From: Roseivirga echinicomitans
Lineage (GTDB): Bacteria; Bacteroidota; Bacteroidia; Cytophagales; Cyclobacteriaceae
NCBI RefSeq assembly: GCF_001592935.1
Contig: NZ_LRDB01000051.1
Location: 1 to 64,000, forward strand
DNA length: 64,000 nucleotides
Direction: 5' to 3'
The position numbers and the translations under genes were made by a program. Under the pieces are notes generated by a model that was not told where the DNA came from, did no database searches, and saw only the letters and a program-made list of their open reading frames with translations. Below are positions 24,888 to 34,329 of the stretch, one piece after another. Within the stretch, counting starts at the first letter, position 1, and each line of letters starts with the position of its first letter.

Positions 24888-25655
24888 GTGATTAAGTTTC
24901 ATAAATATCAAGGTACTGGTAACGATTTCGTGATGATCGACAATCGTGATGGCGAATTCAATAAATCCGACCTTTCGCTGATAGCAATGTTATGCGATCG
25001 TAGGTTTGGTATTGGAGCCGATGGGGTTATTCTTATTGAGAATCATGCTGAGCTCGACTTCGAAATGATATACTACAATCCTGATGGGTCACAGAGTTTG
25101 TGTGGCAACGGAAGTCGTTGTGCTGTGATGTTTGCAAGAAGCTTGGGTATTATTCAAGATGACACTGAGTTTTTAGCGATCGATGGGCCTCATGAAGCTT
25201 TTATAGCAGACGGAGACGTTCATTTGCTGATGAATGATGTTGCTGAACACGAACTAATCGGAGACGACTTTTTGATTAACACGGGTTCTCCTCATTACAT
25301 AAAGTATATCCCCAATGCGCACGATATAGATGTAGTGCAAAATGGCAGGGCAATACGCTACTCCGACCGTTTTAAGGAAGAAGGTGTAAACGTCAATTTT
25401 ATTGAGGAGTGCCCTAACAACTCACTCGTCATTAGGACGTATGAGAGAGGGGTTGAAAACGAAACTTTATCATGTGGTACCGGTTGTACCGCTGCCGCAT
25501 TGTCTTTTGCGCTTAAGGGTGCTGAATCTCCCATCAGACTTAACGCTGTTGGTGGGGAGCTTCAAGTTTCTTTTAATCAAGAGGATAACATTTTTAAGGA
25601 CATCTATTTAATAGGTCCTGCTGAAAAAGTATTTGAAGGAGTAATTGAGCTGTGA
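24888..25655 (+). CDS. dapF: Diaminopimelate epimerase
   Basis: DapF converts LL- to meso-diaminopimelate, for lysine and peptidoglycan synthesis, with two cysteines acting as acid and base. Both are present: Cys72 in LCGNGSRC and Cys196 in LSCGTGCTA. GTGNDFVMIDN opens the protein. The frame is open back to 24786, but that region is the rplS terminator and does not resemble DapF. A GTG at 24888 gives the family-like N-terminus MIKFHKYQGTGNDF (255 aa) and is chosen, although a non-ATG start keeps the exact position uncertain. Confidence 0.93.
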   Translation: MIKFHKYQGTGNDFVMIDNRDGEFNKSDLSLIAMLCDRRFGIGADGVILIENHAELDFEMIYYNPDGSQSLCGNGSRCAVMFARSLGIIQDDTEFLAIDGPHEAFIADGDVHLLMNDVAEHELIGDDFLINTGSPHYIKYIPNAHDIDVVQNGRAIRYSDRFKEEGVNVNFIEECPNNSLVIRTYERGVENETLSCGTGCTAAALSFALKGAESPIRLNAVGGELQVSFNQEDNIFKDIYLIGPAEKVFEGVIEL

Positions 25656-25724
25656 ATATAAATCAAGCTTATGTTTACTTTTTCTATACAAGAAATTAAC
25701 TTTAGACCATATTAAAAATACAGT

Positions 25725-28700
25725 ATGAGTTTTTTAACAAAGGGGCTGGCAAAGGTTTTTGGATCAAAGTCAGATCGCGATATAAAAGAGGTAAAGCCTT
25801 ATGTTGACCTGATCAACAAAGCGTATGCCGAATTGAGCAACATCTCTGATGAGGCTTTGAGGGGGAAGACCCAAGAAATTAAAGGGAGGATTAAAGACTT
25901 CCTAAAAGAAATTGATAGCGAACTTGAAGCGCTTCATCATAGAGTTGATAGTGAGGAAGGTCTCGAAATCGCTCAAAAAGAAAGTATTTTTGAGGAAATA
26001 GATAAGCTGGAAGAGAGACGTGATGAAGAACTTGAGAAAGTGCTTATGGACGTGCTTCCCGATGCCTTTGCAGTAGTAAAGGAAACGGCAAGAAGATTAA
26101 AAGAAGTGGGTAAGCTTGAAGTGCAAGCCACTTTGCATGACAGGCAAATTGCGGCCATAGGGCCTCAAGTAGAAATTGTTGGCGATACCGCCATTTGGAA
26201 GAACAAGTGGTTAGCAGCAGGCACTGAGGTGACTTGGGAAATGCTTCACTACGATGTTCAGCTGATTGGTGGAATTGTATTGCACCAAGGTAAAATTGCT
26301 GAGATGGCTACTGGTGAAGGTAAAACCCTTGTGGCTACGCTACCAGCTTACCTGAATGCTTTGGCAGAAAGAGGCGTGCACGTTATTACCGTGAACGACT
26401 ACTTAGCAAAACGAGATTCTGAGTGGATGGCACCGCTATTCCAATTCCATGGTCTTACCATTGACTGTATTGATAAGCACCAACCCAACTCTGAAGAAAG
26501 AAGACAAGCCTATCGCTCTGATATTACTTATGGAACCAATAATGAATTTGGCTTCGATTACCTGCGTGACAACATGGCCCGAGAAGCCAAGGAGCTTGTT
26601 CAGCGCAAGCACCATTATGCCATGGTCGATGAAGTCGATTCAGTATTGATTGATGAGGCGAGAACTCCATTGATCATTTCTGGTCCTATTCCTAAGGGTG
26701 ACGAACATGAGTTTCATGAATTAAAGCCACGTGTCACCAAATTGGTAGACGCTCAAAAGAAGCTTTGCTCTCAGTACTTGAATGATGCTAAGCGATTAAT
26801 CAAAGAAGGAAATGAAGACGAAGGAGGATTGGCTTTATTTAGAGCTTTCCGCGGCCTTCCGAAATATAAGCCATTGATTAAATTCCTCAGTGAGACAGGA
26901 ATGAAGATGGTGATGCAGAAGACAGAGAACTTCTATCTGCAAGACAATCAAAAAAATATGCCTAAGGCAGATGAACCGCTTTACTTTACTATTGATGAAA
27001 AGACAAACGCGGTAAACCTGACAGAAAAAGGAACGGACTTAATTACTGGAGAAGGAGAAGATCCAAGCTTCTTTATTATGACCGATATTGGTGAAGTAGT
27101 AGCCAGAATGGAAAAGGATGATACTTTAAGTGATGAGGATAAACTCAAACAAAAAGAAGAAGCCATTCAAGATTATTCTGTAAAAGGCCAAAGAATTCAT
27201 ACGGTAAACCAACTACTGAAAGCCTATACCATGTTTGAAAAGGATACGGAATATATCCTTGAAGGTGGTAAAGTGAAAATTGTAGATGAGCAAACCGGTA
27301 GGGTAATGGACGGCCGTAGATATTCTGACGGACTGCACCAAGCTATTGAAGCAAAGGAAAATGTGAAGGTGGAAGACGCTACACAAACGTATGCTACTAT
27401 TACTTTGCAGAACTACTTTAGAATGTACCACAAATTAGCGGGTATGACGGGTACTGCAGAAACCGAAGCAGGTGAATTCTGGGAAATTTACAAATTGGAT
27501 ACGGTGGTCATTCCTACCAACCGACCAATTTCAAGAGAAGATAGAGAAGACAAAGTATATAAAACGGTAAGAGAGAAATTTAATGCCGTAGTTGACGAAA
27601 TTGTTGAGCTTACTGCCGAAGGAAGACCAGTACTTGTAGGTACTACTTCTGTAGAAATTTCAGAAATTTTGAGCAGAATGCTTCATCTTAAAAAGATTGA
27701 GCACCAAGTATTGAACGCGAAACAACACGCTAGAGAAGCGGATGTTGTGGCAGCTGCGGGTAGACCAGGTACAGTTACGATTGCTACAAACATGGCTGGT
27801 CGTGGAACGGATATTAAGCTGGCGCCAGAGTCTAAGGCTGCTGGTGGTCTTGCCATTATTGGTACAGAAAGACACGAATCAAGACGTGTTGACCGTCAGT
27901 TGAGAGGTAGAGCGGGTCGTCAAGGTGATGCGGGTTCATCTCAATTCTTTGTTTCATTGGAAGACAACTTGATGAGACTTTTTGGCTCAGATAGAGTGGC
28001 CAAACTAATGGATAGAATGGGCTTGAAGGAAGGTGAAATGATTCAGCATTCCATGATTTCCAAATCTATTGAAAGAGCACAACGCAAGGTTGAAGAAAAT
28101 AACTTTGGTACGAGAAAGCGACTTTTGGAGTACGATGACATCATGAACCAACAGCGTTCTGTAATTTACGAACGAAGAAAGAATGCTTTGATGGGCGAAC
28201 GTTTACAGTTGGACATCATGAACATGATGTATGACACTTGCGAAGACATCATCAACAATACAAAACCGACCAACGATTTTGATGGGTTTAAGCTGAGTTG
28301 CATTGGCACTTTGGGTATGGATACAAGGATCAACCTTGACCAATACACTCAATCAGATGTCAATACGCTCATCAATGATCTCTATGAAGAGGTTTATGAA
28401 GACTACAACAAAAAGAACAAGTTGATAGCAGAAAAGACGCTGCCGTTGATGAAGCATATTCAGCAGGAAAAAGGCGCTACAGTTGAGAATATCCTCCTTC
28501 CATTTATGGATGGAAAAAGACAAATTGGAGTAGCTGTAAACCTAAATAAAACTATAGAAACAGAAAACGCTGAGTTGATCAAAGCCATGGAGAAATCGAT
28601 TACACTAGCTGTAATTGACCAAACATGGAAAGAGCATTTGCGCGACATGGACGACTTGAAACAGTCGGTGCAGAATGCCGTTTATGAGCAGAAGGATCCC

Positions 28701-29078
28701 CTTTTGATTTATAAATTTGAGGCTTTCCAGTTGTTCAAAGCTTTCCTTTCTAAAGTAAACGAAGAAACTATTTCCTTCCTTACTAAAGCTGATATCCCTC
28801 AACAAGCTCCTGATAGGGTTCAAGAGGCAAGAAGCCGAGGAGGTCAGCAAAAGCTAAATGAAAGCAAAGAAGAATCTAAGTCTGCTTTGGCTGGAAGACA
28901 GGATACTAGAAACAGACCTCCGGTTGAAAAAATCGCTCCTATTAAGTCTGAAAAGATTTACGGCAGAAATGACCGAGTAAATGTTCAGTACCAAGACGGA
29001 ACTGTCAAAAAGGACGTTAAGTTTAAACAAGTCGAAGAAGATATTCTGAGCAATAAATGCGTGGTAATTAATGAATAA
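25725..29078 (+). CDS. secA: Preprotein translocase ATPase SecA (main copy)
   Basis: SecA drives protein export through SecYEG. It has 1117 aa, well above the E. coli length of 901. The extra length is an acidic coiled insertion near residues 60-110 and a charged insertion near 325-420 inside nucleotide-binding domain 1. Walker A MATGEGKT is at 194-201. DEVDSVLIDEARTPLIISGP, MTGTAETEAGEFW, NMAGRGTDIKL, DRQLRGRAGRQGD and the scaffold motif WKEHLRDMDDLKQSVQNAVY are intact. The C-terminus ends VVINE with no CPCGSGKKYK-type zinc motif. It overlaps the next lipoprotein gene by 8 bp. A second SecA-like gene is at 57369. Confidence 0.97.
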   Translation: MSFLTKGLAKVFGSKSDRDIKEVKPYVDLINKAYAELSNISDEALRGKTQEIKGRIKDFLKEIDSELEALHHRVDSEEGLEIAQKESIFEEIDKLEERRDEELEKVLMDVLPDAFAVVKETARRLKEVGKLEVQATLHDRQIAAIGPQVEIVGDTAIWKNKWLAAGTEVTWEMLHYDVQLIGGIVLHQGKIAEMATGEGKTLVATLPAYLNALAERGVHVITVNDYLAKRDSEWMAPLFQFHGLTIDCIDKHQPNSEERRQAYRSDITYGTNNEFGFDYLRDNMAREAKELVQRKHHYAMVDEVDSVLIDEARTPLIISGPIPKGDEHEFHELKPRVTKLVDAQKKLCSQYLNDAKRLIKEGNEDEGGLALFRAFRGLPKYKPLIKFLSETGMKMVMQKTENFYLQDNQKNMPKADEPLYFTIDEKTNAVNLTEKGTDLITGEGEDPSFFIMTDIGEVVARMEKDDTLSDEDKLKQKEEAIQDYSVKGQRIHTVNQLLKAYTMFEKDTEYILEGGKVKIVDEQTGRVMDGRRYSDGLHQAIEAKENVKVEDATQTYATITLQNYFRMYHKLAGMTGTAETEAGEFWEIYKLDTVVIPTNRPISREDREDKVYKTVREKFNAVVDEIVELTAEGRPVLVGTTSVEISEILSRMLHLKKIEHQVLNAKQHAREADVVAAAGRPGTVTIATNMAGRGTDIKLAPESKAAGGLAIIGTERHESRRVDRQLRGRAGRQGDAGSSQFFVSLEDNLMRLFGSDRVAKLMDRMGLKEGEMIQHSMISKSIERAQRKVEENNFGTRKRLLEYDDIMNQQRSVIYERRKNALMGERLQLDIMNMMYDTCEDIINNTKPTNDFDGFKLSCIGTLGMDTRINLDQYTQSDVNTLINDLYEEVYEDYNKKNKLIAEKTLPLMKHIQQEKGATVENILLPFMDGKRQIGVAVNLNKTIETENAELIKAMEKSITLAVIDQTWKEHLRDMDDLKQSVQNAVYEQKDPLLIYKFEAFQLFKAFLSKVNEETISFLTKADIPQQAPDRVQEARSRGGQQKLNESKEESKSALAGRQDTRNRPPVEKIAPIKSEKIYGRNDRVNVQYQDGTVKKDVKFKQVEEDILSNKCVVINE

Positions 29079-29595
29079 GTTTGTTTCACATACACTGCTT
29101 TTGGCGGTCATTCTGCTGGCGGTTGGCTGTGCCAATCAAGCCATTCCTAAAAAGGATATGGATGGAGATGATGTTGACTTAAGCTATTCTGATGATTTGT
29201 CGAAGTATCGGCCAACAATTGAAGCCAAATCAATTTCGGTCGATACGATGCAAATGGAAAAAAATCAGGCCATTCGTTCATCATACGAAATATCGAATAA
29301 GATGAATACGTTGATGGATTCCATTACCACAAGGAATAATAAGTTGGCAACGCTTTCTGGTTATACCATCATGGTGTATTCGGGGACAAACCAAGTAGAG
29401 GCTGGTAGAGTCAGGAACCGTCTTTTTGATATTCTTCCAGCAATGGAAGCTCAAATTCAATATAAATTACCGACCTATTTCGTGAAGATTGGGGAGTTCT
29501 ATCAACAGATAGAGGCGCAACCTTTGTATGAAAAAATAAGAAAGTATTACCCAGCCGCTACTGTTGTTCCAGAACAATTCAAACTTGAGAAATGA
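29071..29595 (+). CDS. SPOR-domain-like lipoprotein
   Basis: A 174-aa lipoprotein with lipobox LAVGC (Cys20), a variable linker, and a C-terminal domain (about 95-170) GYTIMVYSGTNQVEAGRVRNRL...YFVKIGEFYQQIEAQPLYEKI. This domain resembles SPOR domains that bind denuded septal peptidoglycan. It overlaps secA by 8 bp and the next hydrolase gene by 4 bp, so the three are probably translationally coupled. Confidence 0.7.
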   Translation: MNKFVSHTLLLAVILLAVGCANQAIPKKDMDGDDVDLSYSDDLSKYRPTIEAKSISVDTMQMEKNQAIRSSYEISNKMNTLMDSITTRNNKLATLSGYTIMVYSGTNQVEAGRVRNRLFDILPAMEAQIQYKLPTYFVKIGEFYQQIEAQPLYEKIRKYYPAATVVPEQFKLEK

Positions 29596-30794
29596 GTTTG
29601 CTGAATGAAATAAAAAAATTGGCTTCTCAATATGCAGAAGACACAATCATTATCCGCAGGCATATTCATGCTCATCCTGAATTATCTTTTCAGGAATTTG
29701 AAACCGCAAAATACGTAGCCGCTGAGTTACGAAAATTAGGAATCGAACCGAAGGAAGGGGTTGCTGGAACTGGACTTACCGCATTAATAGAGGGTAAGAA
29801 CCCTACATCAAGAACCGTAGCTTTGCGTGGCGATATGGATGCTTTGCCGATTACGGAACTCAGCGATATCCCTTACAAATCAAAGAATGTCGGTGTAATG
29901 CATGCCTGTGGTCATGATGTGCATACTTCATGTCTCTTAGGAGCCGCGCGTATTTTGGTTCAGCTGAAAGATCAGTTTGAAGGAACAGTGAAACTTGTCT
30001 TTCAACCTGGAGAAGAGAAAAATCCCGGTGGCGCATCTTTGATGATTAAAGATGGAGCCTTGGAGAACCCAAAACCTAACTCCATGTTTGGACAGCATGT
30101 GATGCCTTATATTCCAACTGGAAAGATTGGTTTTAGAGAAGGGCAGTACATGGCCAGTGCCGATGAAATATACCTTACGGTAAAAGGAAAGGGAGGCCAT
30201 GCCGCACTTCCAGATAAGGTGATTGATCCAATTCTAATTGCTTCTCATATTATTGTGGCGCTTCAGCAAGTAGTGAGCAGAAATGCCGACCCAAAAAAAC
30301 CGACTGTACTTTCTTTCGGCCAAATTGAAGGAGGCCATGCTCAGAATATTATTCCAGATGAAGTGAAAATCGGAGGGACTTTTAGGGCTTTGGATGAAGA
30401 GTGGCGTTTTGAAGCGCATAAAAAAATCAGAAGTATTGCTGAAGGACTTGCGGAGGCAATGGGAGGGAGTTGCGATGTGTTAATCGATGTTGGCTATCCT
30501 TACTTAACCAATGACCCTATAACGACTCAATCGGCACGTGCAGCAGCGACATCATATTTAGGGGCAGAGAATATTGTTGATCTAGACTTATGGATGGGAG
30601 CAGAAGATTTTGCTTACTATTCGCATGTAGTGCCTTCTTGCTTCTATCGTTTAGGAACGGGGAATCCAGAAAAGGGCACCACTTTGGGTGTTCACACCCC
30701 AAAATTCAATATAGACGAAGATGCCATTGAGCTTGGAATTGGTTTGATGTCTTGGATTGCCTTGAATCAACTTAATCTCCTCAAAAAGGCATAA
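29592..30794 (+). CDS. M20 family amidohydrolase
   Basis: A 400-aa zinc-dependent amidohydrolase of the M20D (IAA-amino acid/N-acyl amino acid hydrolase) type. It shows RRHIHAHPELSFQEFET, LRGDMDALPI, the metal site MHACGHDVHTS, FQPGEEKNPGGASLM, the dimerisation-domain KGKGGHAALPDKVIDPI and GAEDFAYYS. Members remove acyl groups from amino acids or cleave small peptides; the substrate here is unknown. It is the third gene of the secA transcript and ends at a strong terminator. It differs from the argE-like M20 gene at 53020. Confidence 0.88.
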   Translation: MSLLNEIKKLASQYAEDTIIIRRHIHAHPELSFQEFETAKYVAAELRKLGIEPKEGVAGTGLTALIEGKNPTSRTVALRGDMDALPITELSDIPYKSKNVGVMHACGHDVHTSCLLGAARILVQLKDQFEGTVKLVFQPGEEKNPGGASLMIKDGALENPKPNSMFGQHVMPYIPTGKIGFREGQYMASADEIYLTVKGKGGHAALPDKVIDPILIASHIIVALQQVVSRNADPKKPTVLSFGQIEGGHAQNIIPDEVKIGGTFRALDEEWRFEAHKKIRSIAEGLAEAMGGSCDVLIDVGYPYLTNDPITTQSARAAATSYLGAENIVDLDLWMGAEDFAYYSHVVPSCFYRLGTGNPEKGTTLGVHTPKFNIDEDAIELGIGLMSWIALNQLNLLKKA

Positions 30795-30820
30795 ATAAAG
30801 CCTCATTTCTGAGGCTTTAT
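30795..30820. terminator. Bidirectional intrinsic terminator
   Basis: ATAAAGCCTCA (30795-30805), a TTTC loop and TGAGGCTTTAT (30810-30820) lie between the convergent M20 hydrolase and sucD genes, with an AT-rich tail on both sides. Confidence 0.8.
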
Positions 30821-30842
30821 ATAATTTTTAGAATTTCTTCTT

Positions 30843-31718
30843 TTAAGCCTTAAGTAGCTCAGCCATTGTAGCTCCAATATCAGCTGGAGAGTTTACTACA
30901 ACGATACCACATTCAGCCATGATTTTCATTTTGGCTTCTGCTGTATCTTCAGCTCCACCAATGATTGCGCCAGCATGGCCCATTCTTCTACCTGGAGGCG
31001 CTGTTTGTCCAGCAATAAATCCTACAACAGGCTTTTTGTTACCAGTAGATTTGATGTACTCAGCAGCAAGGGCTTCGTAGTTACCGCCAATTTCACCAAT
31101 CATAACGATGGCGTCAGTTTCTGGATCATTCATTAAAAGTTCTACAGCTTCTTTTGTTGGAGTACCAATAATTGGGTCGCCACCAATTCCAATTGCAGTA
31201 GAAATTCCTAAACCAGCTTTTACCAATTGGTCAGCCGCTTCATAAGTTAAAGTACCCGACTTAGATACCAAACCGATTCTTCCCTTTTTGAAAATAAAGC
31301 CTGGCATGATACCTACTTTAGCTTCACCTGGAGTAATTACACCTGGACAGTTAGGGCCGATCAAAGTAACATTTCGGTTTTTGATATATTCTTTGGCCAT
31401 TACCATATCCTTTACAGGAATTCCTTCAGTAATGGTGATGATCACAGAGATTCCAGCATCAGCCGCTTCCATAATGGCATCAGCTGCAAATGCTGGTGGA
31501 ACAAAAATAATGGAAACGTCTGCACCTGTTGAAGTCACTGCATCTTCAACAGTATTAAACACAGGCTTGCCTAAGTGAAGTTGACCTCCTTTATTCGGAG
31601 TAACACCACCAACTACATTTGTACCATATTCAATCATTTGTTCAGCGTGGAAAGTACCTTCAGAACCGGTAAATCCTTGAACAATAATTTTAGAATCTTT
31701 ATTAACTAAAACACTCAT
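30843..31718 (-). CDS. sucD: Succinyl-CoA ligase (ADP-forming) subunit alpha
   Basis: SucD with SucC interconverts succinyl-CoA and succinate while making ATP or GTP. It has 291 aa, the normal length. It shows [18 protein letters not shown], the CoA-binding [25 protein letters not shown] and the phosphohistidine region [13 protein letters not shown] longer frame begins at 31754, but that codon lies within the promoter, and [15 protein letters not shown] matches family N-termini. sucC is not beside it, unlike in Proteobacteria. Confidence 0.96.
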   Translation of the reverse strand: MSVLVNKDSKIIVQGFTGSEGTFHAEQMIEYGTNVVGGVTPNKGGQLHLGKPVFNTVEDAVTSTGADVSIIFVPPAFAADAIMEAADAGISVIITITEGIPVKDMVMAKEYIKNRNVTLIGPNCPGVITPGEAKVGIMPGFIFKKGRIGLVSKSGTLTYEAADQLVKAGLGISTAIGIGGDPIIGTPTKEAVELLMNDPETDAIVMIGEIGGNYEALAAEYIKSTGNKKPVVGFIAGQTAPPGRRMGHAGAIIGGAEDTAEAKMKIMAECGIVVVNSPADIGATMAELLKA

Positions 31719-31740
31719 TACAGCGGGTTTAAATTTGTGG

Positions 31741-31770
31741 CAAAAATAGAACAATAAATGGCTAAGCCAA
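31741..31770 (-). promoter_or_regulatory. Predicted sucD promoter
   Basis: On the minus strand TTG (31768-31770), exactly 19 nt, then TATTTTTG (31741-31748). This is a textbook Bacteroidota promoter, about 23 nt before the sucD ATG, and it settles the choice of start. Confidence 0.75.
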
Positions 31771-31774
31771 AGGA

Positions 31775-32138
31775 TTAATTGGTGTAGATGTTCTGTTTGG
31801 CCGAATTACAATTCTCTCCCCGATGTTCGAAATTTTTGTTAACCTTTTTTAACGAATTTTTATTCTGAATACTGAAACAATTTCTTTCTAATGTCGGTAT
31901 ACCTATCCATAAGTGTTTTGATAGAAGAATTGAGAAATAATACTTATTAGGTAGAAGTTTAATATAAGGTTGATTATACATAGTTAGTTTTTAGTATTTT
32001 AAGGTTGATTAAGAAAAAGAGCTCGAGGTTGGGGCTCTTTTCTTTTTTTAGGGCTTGGTAGAAATTGCAGGTTTGAACTGTCCTGATTAAAGATCGCTCT
32101 ATTAAAATGTTACCTTAGTAAGTCATCCAAAATAGAAA
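31775..32138. other. Gene-free stretch upstream of the DASS transporter
   Basis: About 360 bp with no credible coding frame. AAGGTTGATTA occurs twice, near 31968 and 32001. A terminator-like hairpin at 32015-32048 has no gene before it on the plus strand. The last 90 bp should hold the transporter promoter; TTACCTTAG near 32109 is a weak -7 candidate. Confidence 0.4.
32015..32048 (+). terminator. Orphan terminator-like hairpin
   Basis: AAAAGAGC (32015-32022) pairs with GCTCTTTT (32034-32041) around an 11-nt loop, followed by CTTTTTTT. No plus-strand gene precedes it, since sucD points away. A short non-coding transcript may end here. Confidence 0.5.
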
Positions 32139-33590
32139 ATGAGTACACCTGATTTTAAAGCCGCTAAAATTTTTGGGCTAATCGCTGGCCCCCTTGTCTT
32201 TTTTCTAATCCTATCATTATCCCCTGATCTATGGATATCTCCTGAGGCTTGGAAAGTGGTAGGTATTGCCGCTTGGATGATTCTATGGTGGATTACCGAA
32301 GCAGCTCCTATTCCTGTTACTGCCTTACTTCCCATCGTTTTGTTTCAGCTCACGGGCGTTTTCGATGCAAATGAAGCTACAGCACCTTACGCAAACCCCA
32401 TCATATTCTTGTTCATGGCGGGTTTTATTCTGGGCTTGGGAATGGAGAGACACAACCTTCATAAACGAATTGCGCTGAACCTAATTCGCTTTACGGGAAC
32501 CAATCCAAATGGAATAATTTTGGGCTTTATGCTTACCACGGCCTTTCTTTCCATGTGGATTAGTAATACAGCCACAACCGTAATGATGCTCCCTATTGCA
32601 CTTTCTATCACAAGTTTGCTGAAGCTAGACAATACGGAAGACAAAGGGAAAAAGAGGTTTTCATTGGTGCTTATGCTGGGCATCGCCTATGCCGCTAATA
32701 TTGGAGGCACTGCAACCATTATTGGAACACCTCCCAATGTAGCTTGGGTAGGCTTTATGAGTGAAATGATGAATTATGAGGTGAGTTTTGCCCAGTACTT
32801 GAAGGTGGGGTTGCCTACTTGCTTAATCATGCTCACTATCACTTATTTTTTATTGACGAGGGTACTTTTTCCCAACCGAATTAAGAATCTAGCCGACTCT
32901 TCTCAAATTATTGATGACCAAATTAAATCACTGGGGAAGATTAGCCGAGCAGAGAAGTTGGTGGCGCTCATATTTGTATCTACGGCTGTTGCATGGATCC
33001 TCCGAGGGAACTTGAACACTTGGTTTAATACCACATTGTTGAACGACACTTTAATAGGAATGATAGGAGCCATACTTATGTTTGCAACTCCTGTGAGTTT
33101 GAAAAGGGGAGAATTTCTATTGGATTGGCAATACACCAAAAAACTACCATGGGGAATTTTGTTGCTCTTTGGTGGAGGTCTCACTTTGGCTAAGGCCATG
33201 GAAACTACCGAAATTGTTCAGATTGTGGGTGAGGCTATAGCACAACAAGGGAATGTTAGTCGATTGTTATTGGTTTTGGGCTTGAGTGCGTTCATGCTAT
33301 TTATGACTGAGATCATGAGTAATGTGGCCCTTGCGGTTATTTTTGTTCCAGTAGTCTTGGGTATTTCGCTAAGCTTAAATATCAATCCAATGTACCTTTC
33401 TTTGCCGGTTACTTTGGCTGCAAGTTATGCCTTTATGATGCCTATTTCTACCCCGCCAAATGCCATAGTGTTTTCTTCTGGAATGATCCCGATGAAGGAA
33501 ATGATTCGGGCGGGTTTTATTCTTAATATTGTGGCTATTCTTCTTTTAGCTATTTTATCAGAAACCTTGATTCCTCTTGTGTATGGATAA
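32139..33590 (+). CDS. DASS family sodium:dicarboxylate/anion symporter
   Basis: A 483-aa inner-membrane transporter of the divalent anion:Na+ symporter (SLC13/CitT) family, with about 11 hydrophobic helices. The two substrate/sodium motifs are visible: SNTATTVMMLPIA in the first half and TEIMSNVALAVIFVPV, then PISTPPNAIVFSSG, in the second. Typical substrates are succinate, malate, fumarate, citrate or sulfate. The neighbourhood gives no hint beyond distant TCA-cycle genes. It overlaps the nitroreductase gene by 8 bp. Confidence 0.9.
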   Translation: MSTPDFKAAKIFGLIAGPLVFFLILSLSPDLWISPEAWKVVGIAAWMILWWITEAAPIPVTALLPIVLFQLTGVFDANEATAPYANPIIFLFMAGFILGLGMERHNLHKRIALNLIRFTGTNPNGIILGFMLTTAFLSMWISNTATTVMMLPIALSITSLLKLDNTEDKGKKRFSLVLMLGIAYAANIGGTATIIGTPPNVAWVGFMSEMMNYEVSFAQYLKVGLPTCLIMLTITYFLLTRVLFPNRIKNLADSSQIIDDQIKSLGKISRAEKLVALIFVSTAVAWILRGNLNTWFNTTLLNDTLIGMIGAILMFATPVSLKRGEFLLDWQYTKKLPWGILLLFGGGLTLAKAMETTEIVQIVGEAIAQQGNVSRLLLVLGLSAFMLFMTEIMSNVALAVIFVPVVLGISLSLNINPMYLSLPVTLAASYAFMMPISTPPNAIVFSSGMIPMKEMIRAGFILNIVAILLLAILSETLIPLVYG

Positions 33591-34320
33591 CATGAAAGAA
33601 AGTGCGGTAGTATTTGACAAGATTGTCGAAGAAAGAAGGTCTGTGCGGATCTATGAGGGCCAAGCTGATTTCGACCCTAAAGCTGTTCAGCGGAGTATTG
33701 AAAGAGCAATACTTTCACCCAATAGCAGCAATATGCAACTTTGGGAATTTTATAGAATTCGTTCTGAAGAAGCACTAGAGAGAGTTAGTTGGATGTGTAT
33801 GAATCAGAAAGCTGCAAAAACAGCTAGAGAATTGGTGGTTTTTGTAGCCCGAAAAGATCTTTGGAGAAGAAGACAAAGGGCTTTGGTCAAAGAAATGAAG
33901 CGGGTTTATGGTGAGCCTAAAACCAAAGGAGCCAAAAGAGCCCTTAATTATTATGAGAGCCTAATTCCTAAATATTACTACAACGATCCATTTGGTGTTT
34001 GGGGCTTTATTAAGAAATGCATCTTCTTTTTTGTAGGCCTAAATAGGCCAATGGTGCGACACGGAAATGCTACGGATGTTCGTATCAGTGTTCATAAAAG
34101 TGCGGCCTTGGCTGCCCAAACTTTTATGCTCAGTATGAAAGCCGAAGGTTATGATACTTGTCCTATGGAGGGCATGGATTCACTTCGGATCAAGAAATTC
34201 CTCAAACTTCCACGCAAAGCCGAAGTAACCATGGTTATCGGCTGTGGCCCAGCAGCCGGGGACGGTATTTATTCAGAGCGTTTTAGGATCCCTAATGACG
34301 AAGTTATTTTTGAGGTTTAG
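33583..34320 (+). CDS. Nitroreductase family flavoprotein
   Basis: A 245-aa FMN-dependent nitroreductase-like protein. The FMN phosphate motif ERRSVRIYEG is near the N-terminus and SPNSSNMQLWEF follows. The second FMN region is ISVHKSAALAAQTFMLSMKAEGYDTCPMEGMD, and the end has TMVIGCGPAAGDG. A basic insertion near residues 85-150 is longer than in compact nitroreductases. A TTG at 33577, ATG 33583 and ATG 33592 are in frame; 33583 is chosen. It overlaps the transporter gene, so the pair is probably one operon. The substrate is unknown. Confidence 0.8.
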   Translation: MDNMKESAVVFDKIVEERRSVRIYEGQADFDPKAVQRSIERAILSPNSSNMQLWEFYRIRSEEALERVSWMCMNQKAAKTARELVVFVARKDLWRRRQRALVKEMKRVYGEPKTKGAKRALNYYESLIPKYYYNDPFGVWGFIKKCIFFFVGLNRPMVRHGNATDVRISVHKSAALAAQTFMLSMKAEGYDTCPMEGMDSLRIKKFLKLPRKAEVTMVIGCGPAAGDGIYSERFRIPNDEVIFEV

Positions 34321-34329
34321 TTCTTCGTT

